NCBI GenBank assembly: GCA_964470035.1
Contig: CAYYBR010000162.1
Coordinates: 1 to 9,688, forward strand
Direction of reading: 5' to 3'
Length of the DNA: 9,688 nucleotides
Origin: JAJRXG01 sp964470035
GTDB lineage: Bacteria; Bacteroidota; Bacteroidia; Chitinophagales; Saprospiraceae
In this document: positions 1-6,582 of the stretch, one piece after another
Numbering within the stretch: position 1 is the stretch's first letter
How the letters are laid out: every line of letters begins with the position of its first letter
The notes under the pieces: model-generated
The model's database searches: none
What the model was told of the DNA's origin: nothing
The model's input: only the letters and a program-made list of their open reading frames with translations
Position numbers and translations under genes: made by a program

Positions 1-693
1 GTCGTAGTTATAGTAGTTTAATTTGGAGCTTTTAGATATTGGAGTATCTCTGTAGTTATTGATAAAATCAATTGTTGCAGACTTGCTCGAACCAAAATCT
101 TCTGGATACCATTTGAAGATCTCGGAGAGCCTTACTTTATTATCCTCGACTTTTATAAATGCCTTGTCATTTAATGAAAGTTTGGCTTGTTGGTCGAGTT
201 GAGTATCAAGTATCTCAGGACGATATGCTTTATTTATAATAGGTGGGCACCCGAGTGCTCCGCAAACCAAAACAAAGTGTAGTCTACCATCTTTGAACGG
301 TTCAAGTAATTTCTTTTTCTCAAGATTGTTGAGTGTTGATTTTTCCCCTGCTACCGTTACTTTCTTCCCGTCAAAAAAACCTCTAACTGATTGTACAGTA
401 GTAAGTGGATATGAAGTGGCTGCGAGGTTGATGACATGCAGGTTGTATGCGTTGATGTAGAAAGCTTCTATTGTTTTCTCATCTAAGCCTGATAAGTCAG
501 CATTAGCAACTTGGTTGATTAGATCCGATAGAGTTCGGTCGGCCTTTATGCTTTTGTAGTCAATAAGGCCATTCTCGACGTGCTCAATTAAAAGGGCGTC
601 GACTTTGTCAAAAAAGTTCTTATCGATGTTGCCGGCAACTAAAGATGTTACGCTGAAGGTAACGAGGATCAAAAAGGATATTAAGTTTTTCAT
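1..693 (-). CDS. DUF547 domain protein, secreted; partial (3' end beyond window)
   Basis: An open reading frame runs 231 codons from ATG at 693 to the left edge with no stop, so the C-terminus lies outside the window. Residues 1-21 form a Sec signal peptide: K3 in the n-region, a hydrophobic LISFLILVTF core, and likely cleavage near VAG. The rest matches DUF547 (PF04784) landmarks: FYINAYN (78-84), a GFFDGKKVTVAG segment (105-116), RLHFVLVCGALGCPP (137-151, family form RIHFALNCaSvsCPP), LSEIFKWYPEDF (189-200), and a final YNYD just where the family normally continues into its terminal YDWSLN, so only a short tail should be missing. DUF547 has no firm biochemical function that I can state. The protein should act in the periplasm or envelope. 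No Shine-Dalgarno is visible. Its start lies only 29 bases past a hairpin terminator of the upstream gene, so its promoter must sit within or upstream of that structure. Confidence 0.85.
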   Translation of the reverse strand, partial: MKNLISFLILVTFSVTSLVAGNIDKNFFDKVDALLIEHVENGLIDYKSIKADRTLSDLINQVANADLSGLDEKTIEAFYINAYNLHVINLAATSYPLTTVQSVRGFFDGKKVTVAGEKSTLNNLEKKKLLEPFKDGRLHFVLVCGALGCPPIINKAYRPEILDTQLDQQAKLSLNDKAFIKVEDNKVRLSEIFKWYPEDFGSSKSATIDFINNYRDTPISKSSKLNYYNYD

Positions 694-710
694 TTTGTCA
701 GTCTCTATAA

Positions 711-757
711 AGATTAAATAAAGGAGCCTCGATTTTGTTGAGGCTCCGAGATTAAAT
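711..757. repeat. 9-bp direct repeat flanking a perfect 8-bp hairpin
   Basis: AGATTAAAT occurs at 711-719 and again at 749-757. Between the copies lies the hairpin 723-747 with only four extra bases. The arrangement looks like a small palindromic insertion bordered by a target-site duplication, but the repeat is AT-rich and could be chance or replication slippage. Confidence 0.5.
723..747 (-). terminator. Rho-independent terminator of the thioredoxin-like gene
   Basis: The arms GGAGCCTC (723-730) and GAGGCTCC (740-747) are exact reverse complements around a 9-nt loop. Read on the minus strand, the stem is followed directly by TTTATTTAATC, an interrupted U-tract. It sits 24 bases after the stop codon of the thioredoxin-like gene and 29 bases before the DUF547 start, so it could also act as an attenuator in the DUF547 leader if transcription begins upstream. 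Confidence 0.7.
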
Positions 758-761
758 TTGT

Positions 762-789
762 AGATCCGCTTTATGCCCAAAGCGGATCT
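762..789 (-). terminator. Perfect 11-bp hairpin spanning the stop codon
   Basis: AGATCCGCTTT (762-772) pairs exactly with AAAGCGGATCT (779-789) around the 6-nt loop ATGCCC. The left arm on the coding (minus) strand encodes the final residues DPL of the thioredoxin-like protein, and the TAA stop (773-771) straddles loop and right arm. No run of T follows, so it is more likely an RNA-stabilising 3' hairpin or the first half of a two-hairpin terminator than a complete terminator on its own. Confidence 0.55.
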
Positions 790-1127
790 TCTTTTTGAAT
801 AGTAGTTAGATTGTTAATAATTGACTTTAATTGGGTTGAACCAATCATACCTTCGTAGATAGATTCTAATAGTCCGTTTTTCAATATCAAAAGGATCGGG
901 AGTTTTTTAATTTTCAATTGTGTTTTAAGTAGGTCAGCAGAGTCACCTTCTATCAGTCGAAACGCTATATCTGTTGAGAGTTCTAATTGTACTCTTTGTA
1001 TCACAGTATCAATCAAGAACTTTCTACCACTTTCTTCAGGTACGAGATATACTACAGTGTAGTTGTCTTGACCTTTTGTGCTCTTAATGAGCTCTTCTAG
1101 ATTGCTGTATGTTGCTTCTTCCTTCAT
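771..1127 (-). CDS. Thioredoxin-fold protein without cysteines
   Basis: This 118-residue protein has the length and outline of a single thioredoxin domain. A beta strand TVVYLV (24-29) is followed by PEESGRKFLIDTV where thioredoxins carry the WCGPC active site and the next helix. A second strand is AFRLIEG, then a helix region DSADLLKTQLKI. LPILLILKNG (76-85) corresponds to the cis-proline strand (family form vPTlllfknG), and a final GMIGSTQLKSIINNL helix follows. The cis-Pro is kept, but there is no cysteine anywhere, so it cannot do dithiol-disulfide exchange. A chaperone, scaffold or binding role is possible but not shown. There is no signal peptide, so it is probably cytoplasmic. It lies upstream of the DUF547 gene on the same strand, with a terminator between. 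No Shine-Dalgarno precedes the ATG. The fold assignment rests on pattern only. Confidence 0.7.
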   Translation of the reverse strand: MKEEATYSNLEELIKSTKGQDNYTVVYLVPEESGRKFLIDTVIQRVQLELSTDIAFRLIEGDSADLLKTQLKIKKLPILLILKNGLLESIYEGMIGSTQLKSIINNLTTIQKEDPLWA

Positions 1128-1260
1128 TTCGTTTGCGTCGTTTGACTATATATACCCTTTAAAGAGGCTTAGAGTTGCTAGAATTTTTGAAATAGCGCAT
1201 AACTAGCTGATTGTCAGTGAATAATAATTCAATTCCTAAGATTTTGTTAATGAAATTTGA

Positions 1261-1290
1261 GTAAATATTTACGATATATCGTATATTTAC
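1261..1290. promoter_or_regulatory. 30-bp dyad upstream of the PAS regulator (candidate operator)
   Basis: Outer arms GTAAATAT (1261-1268) and ATATTTAC (1283-1290) are exact reverse complements. They enclose the perfect 12-bp palindrome ACGATATATCGT (1271-1282), offset by two unpaired T (1269-1270). Two nested symmetries in 30 bases, 33 bases before the regulator's ATG, suggest a binding site for a dimeric DNA-binding protein, possibly the regulator's own Fis-type helix-turn-helix. The region is AT-rich, which raises the chance background. Confidence 0.5.
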
Positions 1291-1305
1291 GGAAGTTGAT
1301 TTGCT
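1290..1305 (+). promoter_or_regulatory. Possible sigma54 -24/-12 promoter element
   Basis: The stretch CGGAAGTTGATTTGCT has GG at 1291-1292 and GC at 1303-1304, the GG-N10-GC spacing of sigma54 promoters. The -12 part TTGCT matches the consensus TTGCW, while the -24 part GGAAG matches TGGCAC poorly. Transcription would start near 1315, only about 9 bases before the ATG at 1324 but about 24 before the alternative ATG at 1339. It abuts the dyad at 1261-1290. Confidence 0.3.
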
Positions 1306-1323
1306 CATATAAGATAAACAAGC

Positions 1324-3084
1324 ATGAAAGAAGGACAGATGGCATCACTTTCATTTCAAGCCTTGATGGATTTGCCAGAACCTGTGTTTTGGTTTGATCG
1401 AACAGGAAGTTTTTTTGATGTTAATACTAAAGCAACTGAAGTATGGGGATACAGTCGTGAAGAACTACTTCAGATGACTGTCTTTGATCTTAATATCTAT
1501 ATGAAACCAGAACTCTGGGAAGAGCACTGGAAGAAGAAGCAATTAGATCCGTCATCATTCGAGGGTTTACACCGTAAAAAGGACGGTACCATTTTTCCAG
1601 TTGACATCACTGATAACTTCGTCCAATTAAATGGAGAAGTATACTGCTGCGCCATCATCCGAGATATATCAGAGCGCAGAGAGACAGATCGTACTGCCAG
1701 ACTCTCCAGAGTCACTATTGAAAACTTAGAGGAAGCTATTTTTTGGATTCAGTCTGATGGACGTATCCAGCACGCTAATCATTATGCTCTGCAGAGGTAT
1801 GGATATACCCTTGATGAATTTCGTGAGATGTCAGTATGGTCTTTATATGAAGAGATGAGTCAAGAACAATTCGGCAAGTTTTGGGAGAAGCTAAAGGATG
1901 ATAAAACTATTGTAACAGAATCGAAGCACATCACTAAGGATGGCAAAAAGATAGATGTAGAATTGAGTGCGAATTATATCAAATTTGAGGATATGGAGTT
2001 CTCTGCTTCCATCGTACGCGACATCACAGATCGCAAAAGGAAAGCAGCAGCCATACGAGGTGCTTATACGGAGATCAAAGAACTAAAGGAAAAACTTGAA
2101 GCTGAGAATAGTTACCTCTATGAAGAAATAGACTTGAAGAATAACATAGCTGATATAATTACTATCAATAGTTCTTACAAGGAAGTCTTGAGTCAAGTGG
2201 AGAAAGTGGCTAATACTGAAACCACCGTACTCATCTCAGGTGAGAGTGGTACAGGGAAAGAATTAATAGCCCGTGCCATACATCAACTCAGCGCAAGATC
2301 TGAACGTCCTTTAGTCAAAATCGATTGTGGATCGATACCCATCGACCTTTTCGACAGCGAGCTTTTTGGTCATAAGAAGGGAGCATTTGTCGGAGCGATC
2401 ACAGATAAGCTAGGAAAGATTCAGATAGCAAATGGTGGGACCATTTTTTTAGATGAGATTGGAGCACTTCCACTAGAAATACAGTCAAAACTACTAAGGC
2501 TTATTGATGAAAATATGTTCGAAGTACTAGGATCTACTATCGCTGTTCAGGTGGATGTACGTGTTATAGCCTCTACCAAAAAAGATCTCGAAAAAGAGAT
2601 CGAGAAGGGTGTTTTTAGAGAAGATTTATTTTTCCGACTTAATGTTTTTCCTTTAGCTACGATACCGCTCAGGGAGCGAAAAGAGGACATACCGTTGTTG
2701 GTAAAATATTTCTCAGATCGGATCGGAGAAAGGATTGGCAAAAAGATTACTGATATACCCAAGAAGATTATCGACCAGTTTGAGAAGTATGAGTTTCTGG
2801 GGAATGTGCGGGAGTTACAGAATCTTGTGGAAAGGGGAGTGATCACTTCCGTAAATGGTAAGTTGAATCTGGTCGACTTGACACAGAAAAAAACCACTAG
2901 ATCTAGATCATATACTACTCTTCGTGAGCAAGAGCGTAGTTATATCATCGATGTATTGAAGCATACAAAATGGAAAGTAAGTGGGGAGGGTGGTGCTGCT
3001 CAAATCCTCGATGTGCGACCCACAACTCTATTTTCAAAGATGGAAAGGCTGGATATTAAGCGAAGTCTCGAATCCTCGTCTTAG
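1324..3084 (+). CDS. Sigma54-type transcriptional activator, PAS-PAS-AAA+-Fis
   Basis: A 586-residue cytoplasmic regulator with no receiver domain and no membrane segment, so the signal is probably sensed by its PAS domains. PAS1 spans about 8-118 and PAS2 about 127-237, each ending in the typical (I/V)RDI(S/T)(E/D)R. A charged helix (about 238-275) links to the AAA+ domain: Walker A GESGTGKE (306-313), loop GAFVGA (353-358), Walker B GGTIFLDEIG (371-380), FREDLFFRLNVFP arginine-finger region (431-443), IPLRERKEDIP (447-457) and sensor II GNVREL (493-498). A Fis-type helix-turn-helix fills about 535-580 (GGAAQILDVRPTTLFSKM). The arrangement resembles FhlA-type bacterial enhancer-binding proteins. 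The sigma54-contacting loop is normally GAFTGA; the Thr is Val here. An alternative start is M6 (1339). The target promoter is unknown, since the neighbours show no clear sigma54 promoter. It converges on pckA with a 126-bp gap. Confidence 0.93.
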   Translation: MKEGQMASLSFQALMDLPEPVFWFDRTGSFFDVNTKATEVWGYSREELLQMTVFDLNIYMKPELWEEHWKKKQLDPSSFEGLHRKKDGTIFPVDITDNFVQLNGEVYCCAIIRDISERRETDRTARLSRVTIENLEEAIFWIQSDGRIQHANHYALQRYGYTLDEFREMSVWSLYEEMSQEQFGKFWEKLKDDKTIVTESKHITKDGKKIDVELSANYIKFEDMEFSASIVRDITDRKRKAAAIRGAYTEIKELKEKLEAENSYLYEEIDLKNNIADIITINSSYKEVLSQVEKVANTETTVLISGESGTGKELIARAIHQLSARSERPLVKIDCGSIPIDLFDSELFGHKKGAFVGAITDKLGKIQIANGGTIFLDEIGALPLEIQSKLLRLIDENMFEVLGSTIAVQVDVRVIASTKKDLEKEIEKGVFREDLFFRLNVFPLATIPLRERKEDIPLLVKYFSDRIGERIGKKITDIPKKIIDQFEKYEFLGNVRELQNLVERGVITSVNGKLNLVDLTQKKTTRSRSYTTLREQERSYIIDVLKHTKWKVSGEGGAAQILDVRPTTLFSKMERLDIKRSLESSS

Positions 3085-3210
3085 GCGTAGTAAATGCCAA
3101 CAACACTAATGAGTTGAAACAGTGCTAGACCTAAGTACGTACCATAAGCAAAGACTAGATGTCGCAGTCTTGTATACACTTGACTAAGTCATCCGATCAG
3201 AGCTGTCCTG

Positions 3211-4815
3211 TTAATCTAAAACCTTAGCACTTACAGGTCCTGCAGATTTAATCAGGTCAGAAGTTTGCTCAGCGTACTTCTTAAAGTTTTTGATAAATCT
3301 ACCAGCAAGGTCAGCAGCCTGTTCGTCATACTCATACTCGTTGCGCCATGTGTCCCTTGGGTTGAGTAATGCGTTAGGGACATCTGGACATGTCTGAGGT
3401 ATCATGAATCCAAAGGTCGGATCCTCTTTGTATGCTACATCATTAAGTTCACCTTCCAGTGCGGCTTTTATGATTGCTCTTGTATAGCTCAAGTGTATAC
3501 GAGATCCGATGCCATATGGTCCCCCTGACCACCCAGTGTTAACTAGCCAAACTCGGATTTCTCCGTCACCACTTTTATGTCCTGTATCTATTTTATGGCC
3601 AAGTAGATCTGCATAAGCCGAAGGATGTAATGGTAGAAATGGCTCTCCAAAACAAGCTGAAAATGTTGTTTTAGGCTCTGTGATTCCTAGCTCTGTGCCT
3701 GCGATCTTTGCCGTATAGCCTGATATGAAGTGATACATGGCTTGTTCTTTTGAGAGTTTGGCTATAGGTGGAAGTACACCAAAGGCATCACATGTCAGAA
3801 AGAATATATTACGAGGTAGATCTCCTCGGGAGTTATACATGATATTATCGATGTGATCTATCGGATAACTCACTCGGGTGTTCTGAGTAATCGAGCTATC
3901 TTCATAGTTGGCGGTTACCCCATCGTCCATGAAGCCGATATTTTCAAGCATAGCTCCAAACTTGATGGCTTTCCAAATTTCAGGTTCCTTCTTTTTAGAT
4001 AAGTTGATTGTCTTGGCATAACAACCTCCTTCAAAATTAAAAACAGAGCCCGTAGACCATCCGTGCTCATCGTCACCTATCAGTCTCCGATCTTTATCTG
4101 TAGAGAGCGTCGTTTTACCTGTGCCGCTTAATCCAAAAAACAAAGCAGTGTCTCCGTCTTTTCCAACATTGGCAGAACAGTGCATCGAGAGTACGTTGTT
4201 CTCCTTTGGTAAGATGAAATTGAGAACTGAGAAAATACCTTTTTTTATTTCTCCTGTATAAGCAGTGCCGCCGATGATTATCTCCTGTTTTGTAAAGTTG
4301 ATGATGGCAAAGTTTTCTTGCCTTGTGCCATGAATCTTAGGATTGGCTTTGTATCCTGGAGCTGCATAAATGGTCCAGTCGGGTTCAAAGCTGGCAAGTG
4401 CTTGTTCGCTAGGTCTTAGAAACATGTTGTTGACAAAGAGATTTTGCCACGGGTATTCATTATATACTCTGACATTGAGTCGATAATCTTCATTTGCGCA
4501 AGCGCGTGCATCTCTAGAGTAAATCTCTTTGCAAGTGCTAAGATGTCCTATTACACCTTCGTAAAGAAGGTCATATTGTTCGGGATTGATAGGCAGATTG
4601 ATTTCTCCCCAGTGAACAGAGGAGTTGGTTATATCATCCTTTACGATGAATCTATCTTTAGGCGAACGTCCAGTAAAGACGCCTGTATTAACGACAAGGG
4701 CGCCTGTACTGTTGAGCTTACCTTGATTGAGAAGAATGGTTTTTTCAATGAGGGAAGCAGGGGCTACATTATGCTTTATGTCAACGCCCTTAAATTCTTT
4801 TAGATGTGATTTCAT
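3211..4815 (-). CDS. pckA: Phosphoenolpyruvate carboxykinase (ATP)
   Basis: This 534-residue protein has the normal length of the ATP-dependent enzyme (EC 4.1.1.49), which converts oxaloacetate plus ATP to PEP, CO2 and ADP at the start of gluconeogenesis in the cytoplasm. Visible motifs in order: VFTGRSPKDRFIV (46-58, substrate arginine R50), GGTAYTGEIKKGIFS (182-196, catalytic lysines 191-192), MHCSANVGK with metal-ligand H212, P-loop GLSGTGKTTLSTD (228-240, K234), LIGDDEHGW (245-253, the metal-binding Asp pair), the region around R314 (TRVSYPIDHIDN), and WLVNTGWSGGPYGIGSRI (423-440). All residues I can align to the E. coli active site are present, so it should be active. It is the ATP form, not the GTP form, because of the P-loop and the overall sequence. 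A -7 promoter element lies just upstream. The transporter gene precedes it by 203 bp on the same strand. Confidence 0.98.
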   Translation of the reverse strand: MKSHLKEFKGVDIKHNVAPASLIEKTILLNQGKLNSTGALVVNTGVFTGRSPKDRFIVKDDITNSSVHWGEINLPINPEQYDLLYEGVIGHLSTCKEIYSRDARACANEDYRLNVRVYNEYPWQNLFVNNMFLRPSEQALASFEPDWTIYAAPGYKANPKIHGTRQENFAIINFTKQEIIIGGTAYTGEIKKGIFSVLNFILPKENNVLSMHCSANVGKDGDTALFFGLSGTGKTTLSTDKDRRLIGDDEHGWSTGSVFNFEGGCYAKTINLSKKKEPEIWKAIKFGAMLENIGFMDDGVTANYEDSSITQNTRVSYPIDHIDNIMYNSRGDLPRNIFFLTCDAFGVLPPIAKLSKEQAMYHFISGYTAKIAGTELGITEPKTTFSACFGEPFLPLHPSAYADLLGHKIDTGHKSGDGEIRVWLVNTGWSGGPYGIGSRIHLSYTRAIIKAALEGELNDVAYKEDPTFGFMIPQTCPDVPNALLNPRDTWRNEYEYDEQAADLAGRFIKNFKKYAEQTSDLIKSAGPVSAKVLD

Positions 4816-4849
4816 CTGTGGTGTTCTTTGAATAAAAATTATCGATTGG

Positions 4850-4857
4850 CAAAACTA
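4850..4857 (-). promoter_or_regulatory. Candidate Bacteroidota -7 promoter element of pckA
   Basis: Read on the minus strand, 4857-4850 is TAGTTTTG, an exact match to the TAnnTTTG -7 consensus of the primary sigma factor in Bacteroidota. The -33 position holds only a weak partner (CGTG about 20 bases upstream). The start codon at 4815 would lie about 30 bases downstream of the inferred transcription start. Confidence 0.45.
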
Positions 4858-4990
4858 TTCTTATCAAACGCTGCATTCACGGGGCCGTTAAATTAGGGAG
4901 GTTATTTAGAATTGATCTATAGGTTCTAATCTGGATCGCCAAATAAAATATGCCTGATCGTTATAAATGCAGATCATATGTACAAATTGA

Positions 4991-5005
4991 GTTTAACGCG
5001 TAAAC
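4991..5005. repeat. Near-perfect palindrome after the transporter gene
   Basis: GTTTAACGCGTAAAC is the 14-bp perfect palindrome GTTTACGCGTAAAC with one extra A. It lies 13 bases beyond the transporter stop codon and about 175 bases upstream of the pckA start. There is no T-tract on the transporter strand, so it is a poor terminator. A protein-binding site is equally possible. Confidence 0.35.
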
Positions 5006-5018
5006 TAATGTTGTCTAT

Positions 5019-6464
5019 CTAATGGGGGTGAGAAGCGATCTCGATACCCCAGAAAGGTCCTAAGAGAAAATAAACTATAAGTGTTAGGAAGACAATAGAG
5101 AGCAGGTTCATCGCCAACCCTGTCTTAGTCATGTCTTGTATTTTAAGAAGACCTGAACCAAACACTACCGCATTAGGAGGCGTAGCCACTGGCAGCATAA
5201 ATGCACATGACGCGGCGACTGTGGCAGAAACAAGTAATAAGAAAGGATGGACATCTATACTCAAGGCGATAGGAGCTAGGATAGGCAGTAACATAGCCGT
5301 AGTGGCAAGGTTAGATGTGATCTCTGTCAGAAAGTTAACACAGATGATGAGTACAAGTACAACGAGAAATATCGGAAATCCTTTCAGCAATACAGCGTGG
5401 CCACCTATCCAAGCAGCAAGGCCACTAGAAGTGAACCCTTTGGCTAATGCCATCCCTCCACCAAAAAGGATGAGTACGCCCCAAGGCATCTTAACTACAT
5501 CTTCCCATGTCAACAAACTCTTCTGATCACCCGATGCTGGCATCAGACAAAGGAGTATCCCAGCACTCATCGCTATGATAGTGTCATCAAGCTGCGGTAT
5601 AAAACCCTGTAGCCACTGTCTGACGATCAAGAGAAGCGCCATCAAAGCAAAGATTACACTTACTAGTTTTTCATTATAACTAATAGGTCCAAGCCCTTTT
5701 CTCAATCTATTTATCTCTTGTGCTCCTCCTGGAAACTCCTTCATATGTAGAGGAAAGGCATATCTCGTTAGATATAACCACGCCATAGCAAGTAGGATAG
5801 TAGCAATGGGAAGGCCAAACTTTAACCACTGTGCAAAGCTGATTTCGATATCGTAGAGATCCCTCACGATACCTGCAAATACAAGATTGGGTGGAGTTCC
5901 AAAGAGGGTGGCCATGCCACCGATGGATGCGCTATATGCTATGGAAAGCATCAGCATCTTCCCGAATATCTCATTCTCGTTACTACTAGTTTTAGGATTA
6001 TCCTTGAGTTGACTGACTATGGCTATACCGATAGGTAGCATCATGACACTTGTAGCAGAATTTGATATCCACATGGACATGAATGCGGTAGCCATCATAA
6101 ACCCCAATGTAATGCGTGAAGTGCTTGTGCCAACTACATGGATGATGTTTAGTGCGATGCGTTTATGCAGGTTCCATTTCTCAATAGCTATCGCTAAGAA
6201 GAAACCGCCCATATATAGAAAAATGTACTTGTGACCATATGATGCCGTAGTCTCAGAGATCTCTAAAGCATGTGTAAGAGGAAATAAAACGATAGGTAGT
6301 AAAGCAGTAACAGCTATATGAGTTACTTCAAATATCCACCAAATCGCTATCCAAGCGGTTGTAGCTAGTACGGCTACTCCTGCTTGGGATAACCCATCTG
6401 GCTGAAAGAACAACAGGATGACTGCAAAAAGAAGTGGGCCTAAAACTGCTGGAATCAACTTCAT
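5019..6464 (-). CDS. SLC13/DASS family sodium:anion symporter (probable di/tricarboxylate uptake)
   Basis: This 481-residue, strongly hydrophobic inner-membrane protein has the usual length of the divalent-anion:Na+ symporter family (CitT, VcINDY, NaDC). Both inverted repeats carry the hallmark hairpin motifs: WISNSATSVMMLPIG (132-146) and TEITSNLATTAMLLPI (380-395), the counterparts of the SNT substrate- and Na+-binding motifs. GGMATLFGTPPNLVF (182-196) and SCAFMLPVATPPNAVVFGSG (419-438) follow; the latter fits the PROSITE-type sodium:sulfate symporter signature as I recall it. The third motif residue is Ser or Leu instead of Thr. Substrate is inferred: with pckA next in line, C4-dicarboxylates or citrate fit better than sulfate, but sulfate cannot be excluded by sequence. 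No Shine-Dalgarno is visible. The gene is transcribed divergently from the DinB-like gene, with 118 bp between them. Confidence 0.93.
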   Translation of the reverse strand: MKLIPAVLGPLLFAVILLFFQPDGLSQAGVAVLATTAWIAIWWIFEVTHIAVTALLPIVLFPLTHALEISETTASYGHKYIFLYMGGFFLAIAIEKWNLHKRIALNIIHVVGTSTSRITLGFMMATAFMSMWISNSATSVMMLPIGIAIVSQLKDNPKTSSNENEIFGKMLMLSIAYSASIGGMATLFGTPPNLVFAGIVRDLYDIEISFAQWLKFGLPIATILLAMAWLYLTRYAFPLHMKEFPGGAQEINRLRKGLGPISYNEKLVSVIFALMALLLIVRQWLQGFIPQLDDTIIAMSAGILLCLMPASGDQKSLLTWEDVVKMPWGVLILFGGGMALAKGFTSSGLAAWIGGHAVLLKGFPIFLVVLVLIICVNFLTEITSNLATTAMLLPILAPIALSIDVHPFLLLVSATVAASCAFMLPVATPPNAVVFGSGLLKIQDMTKTGLAMNLLSIVFLTLIVYFLLGPFWGIEIASHPH

Positions 6465-6582
6465 ATCTCATGCAATATGAAGAAATGAAATCAGAAAATT
6501 AAAAACGGTGAGACATTAAGGAATTGTCGCTCGGCTTCTATAATTTGTTGGATTCTTTGCAGAATGAGATAAATCCAGAAGT

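Noticed and set aside
241..264. GGGCAC...TGCTC resembling a sigma54 promoter
   Set aside because: The GG-to-GC spacing is off by one and it lies within the conserved CGALGCPP coding segment of the DUF547 gene.
2547..2897. 116-codon minus-strand open frame inside the sigma54-type activator
   Set aside because: It lies opposite conserved AAA+ motifs and its product is a low-complexity Ser/Phe-rich translation; it is a shadow.
4444..4803. 119-codon plus-strand open frame inside pckA
   Set aside because: It is antisense to the N-terminal part of a clear PEP carboxykinase, and its translation has no recognisable domain or organised start; it is a shadow frame.
4801..4816. AGATG...CATCT inverted repeat across the pckA start codon
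   Set aside because: Only a 5-bp stem with a 6-nt loop, expected often by chance; no evidence for translational control.
5131..5526. 131-codon plus-strand open frame inside the transporter gene
   Set aside because: It is opposite strongly conserved DASS motifs and has no independent signals.
6535..6550. TATAATTTG as a Bacteroidota -7 element for the DinB-like gene
   Set aside because: It reads ATAATTTG where TAnnTTTG is needed, and no -33 partner is visible; left as a note in the gene entry.
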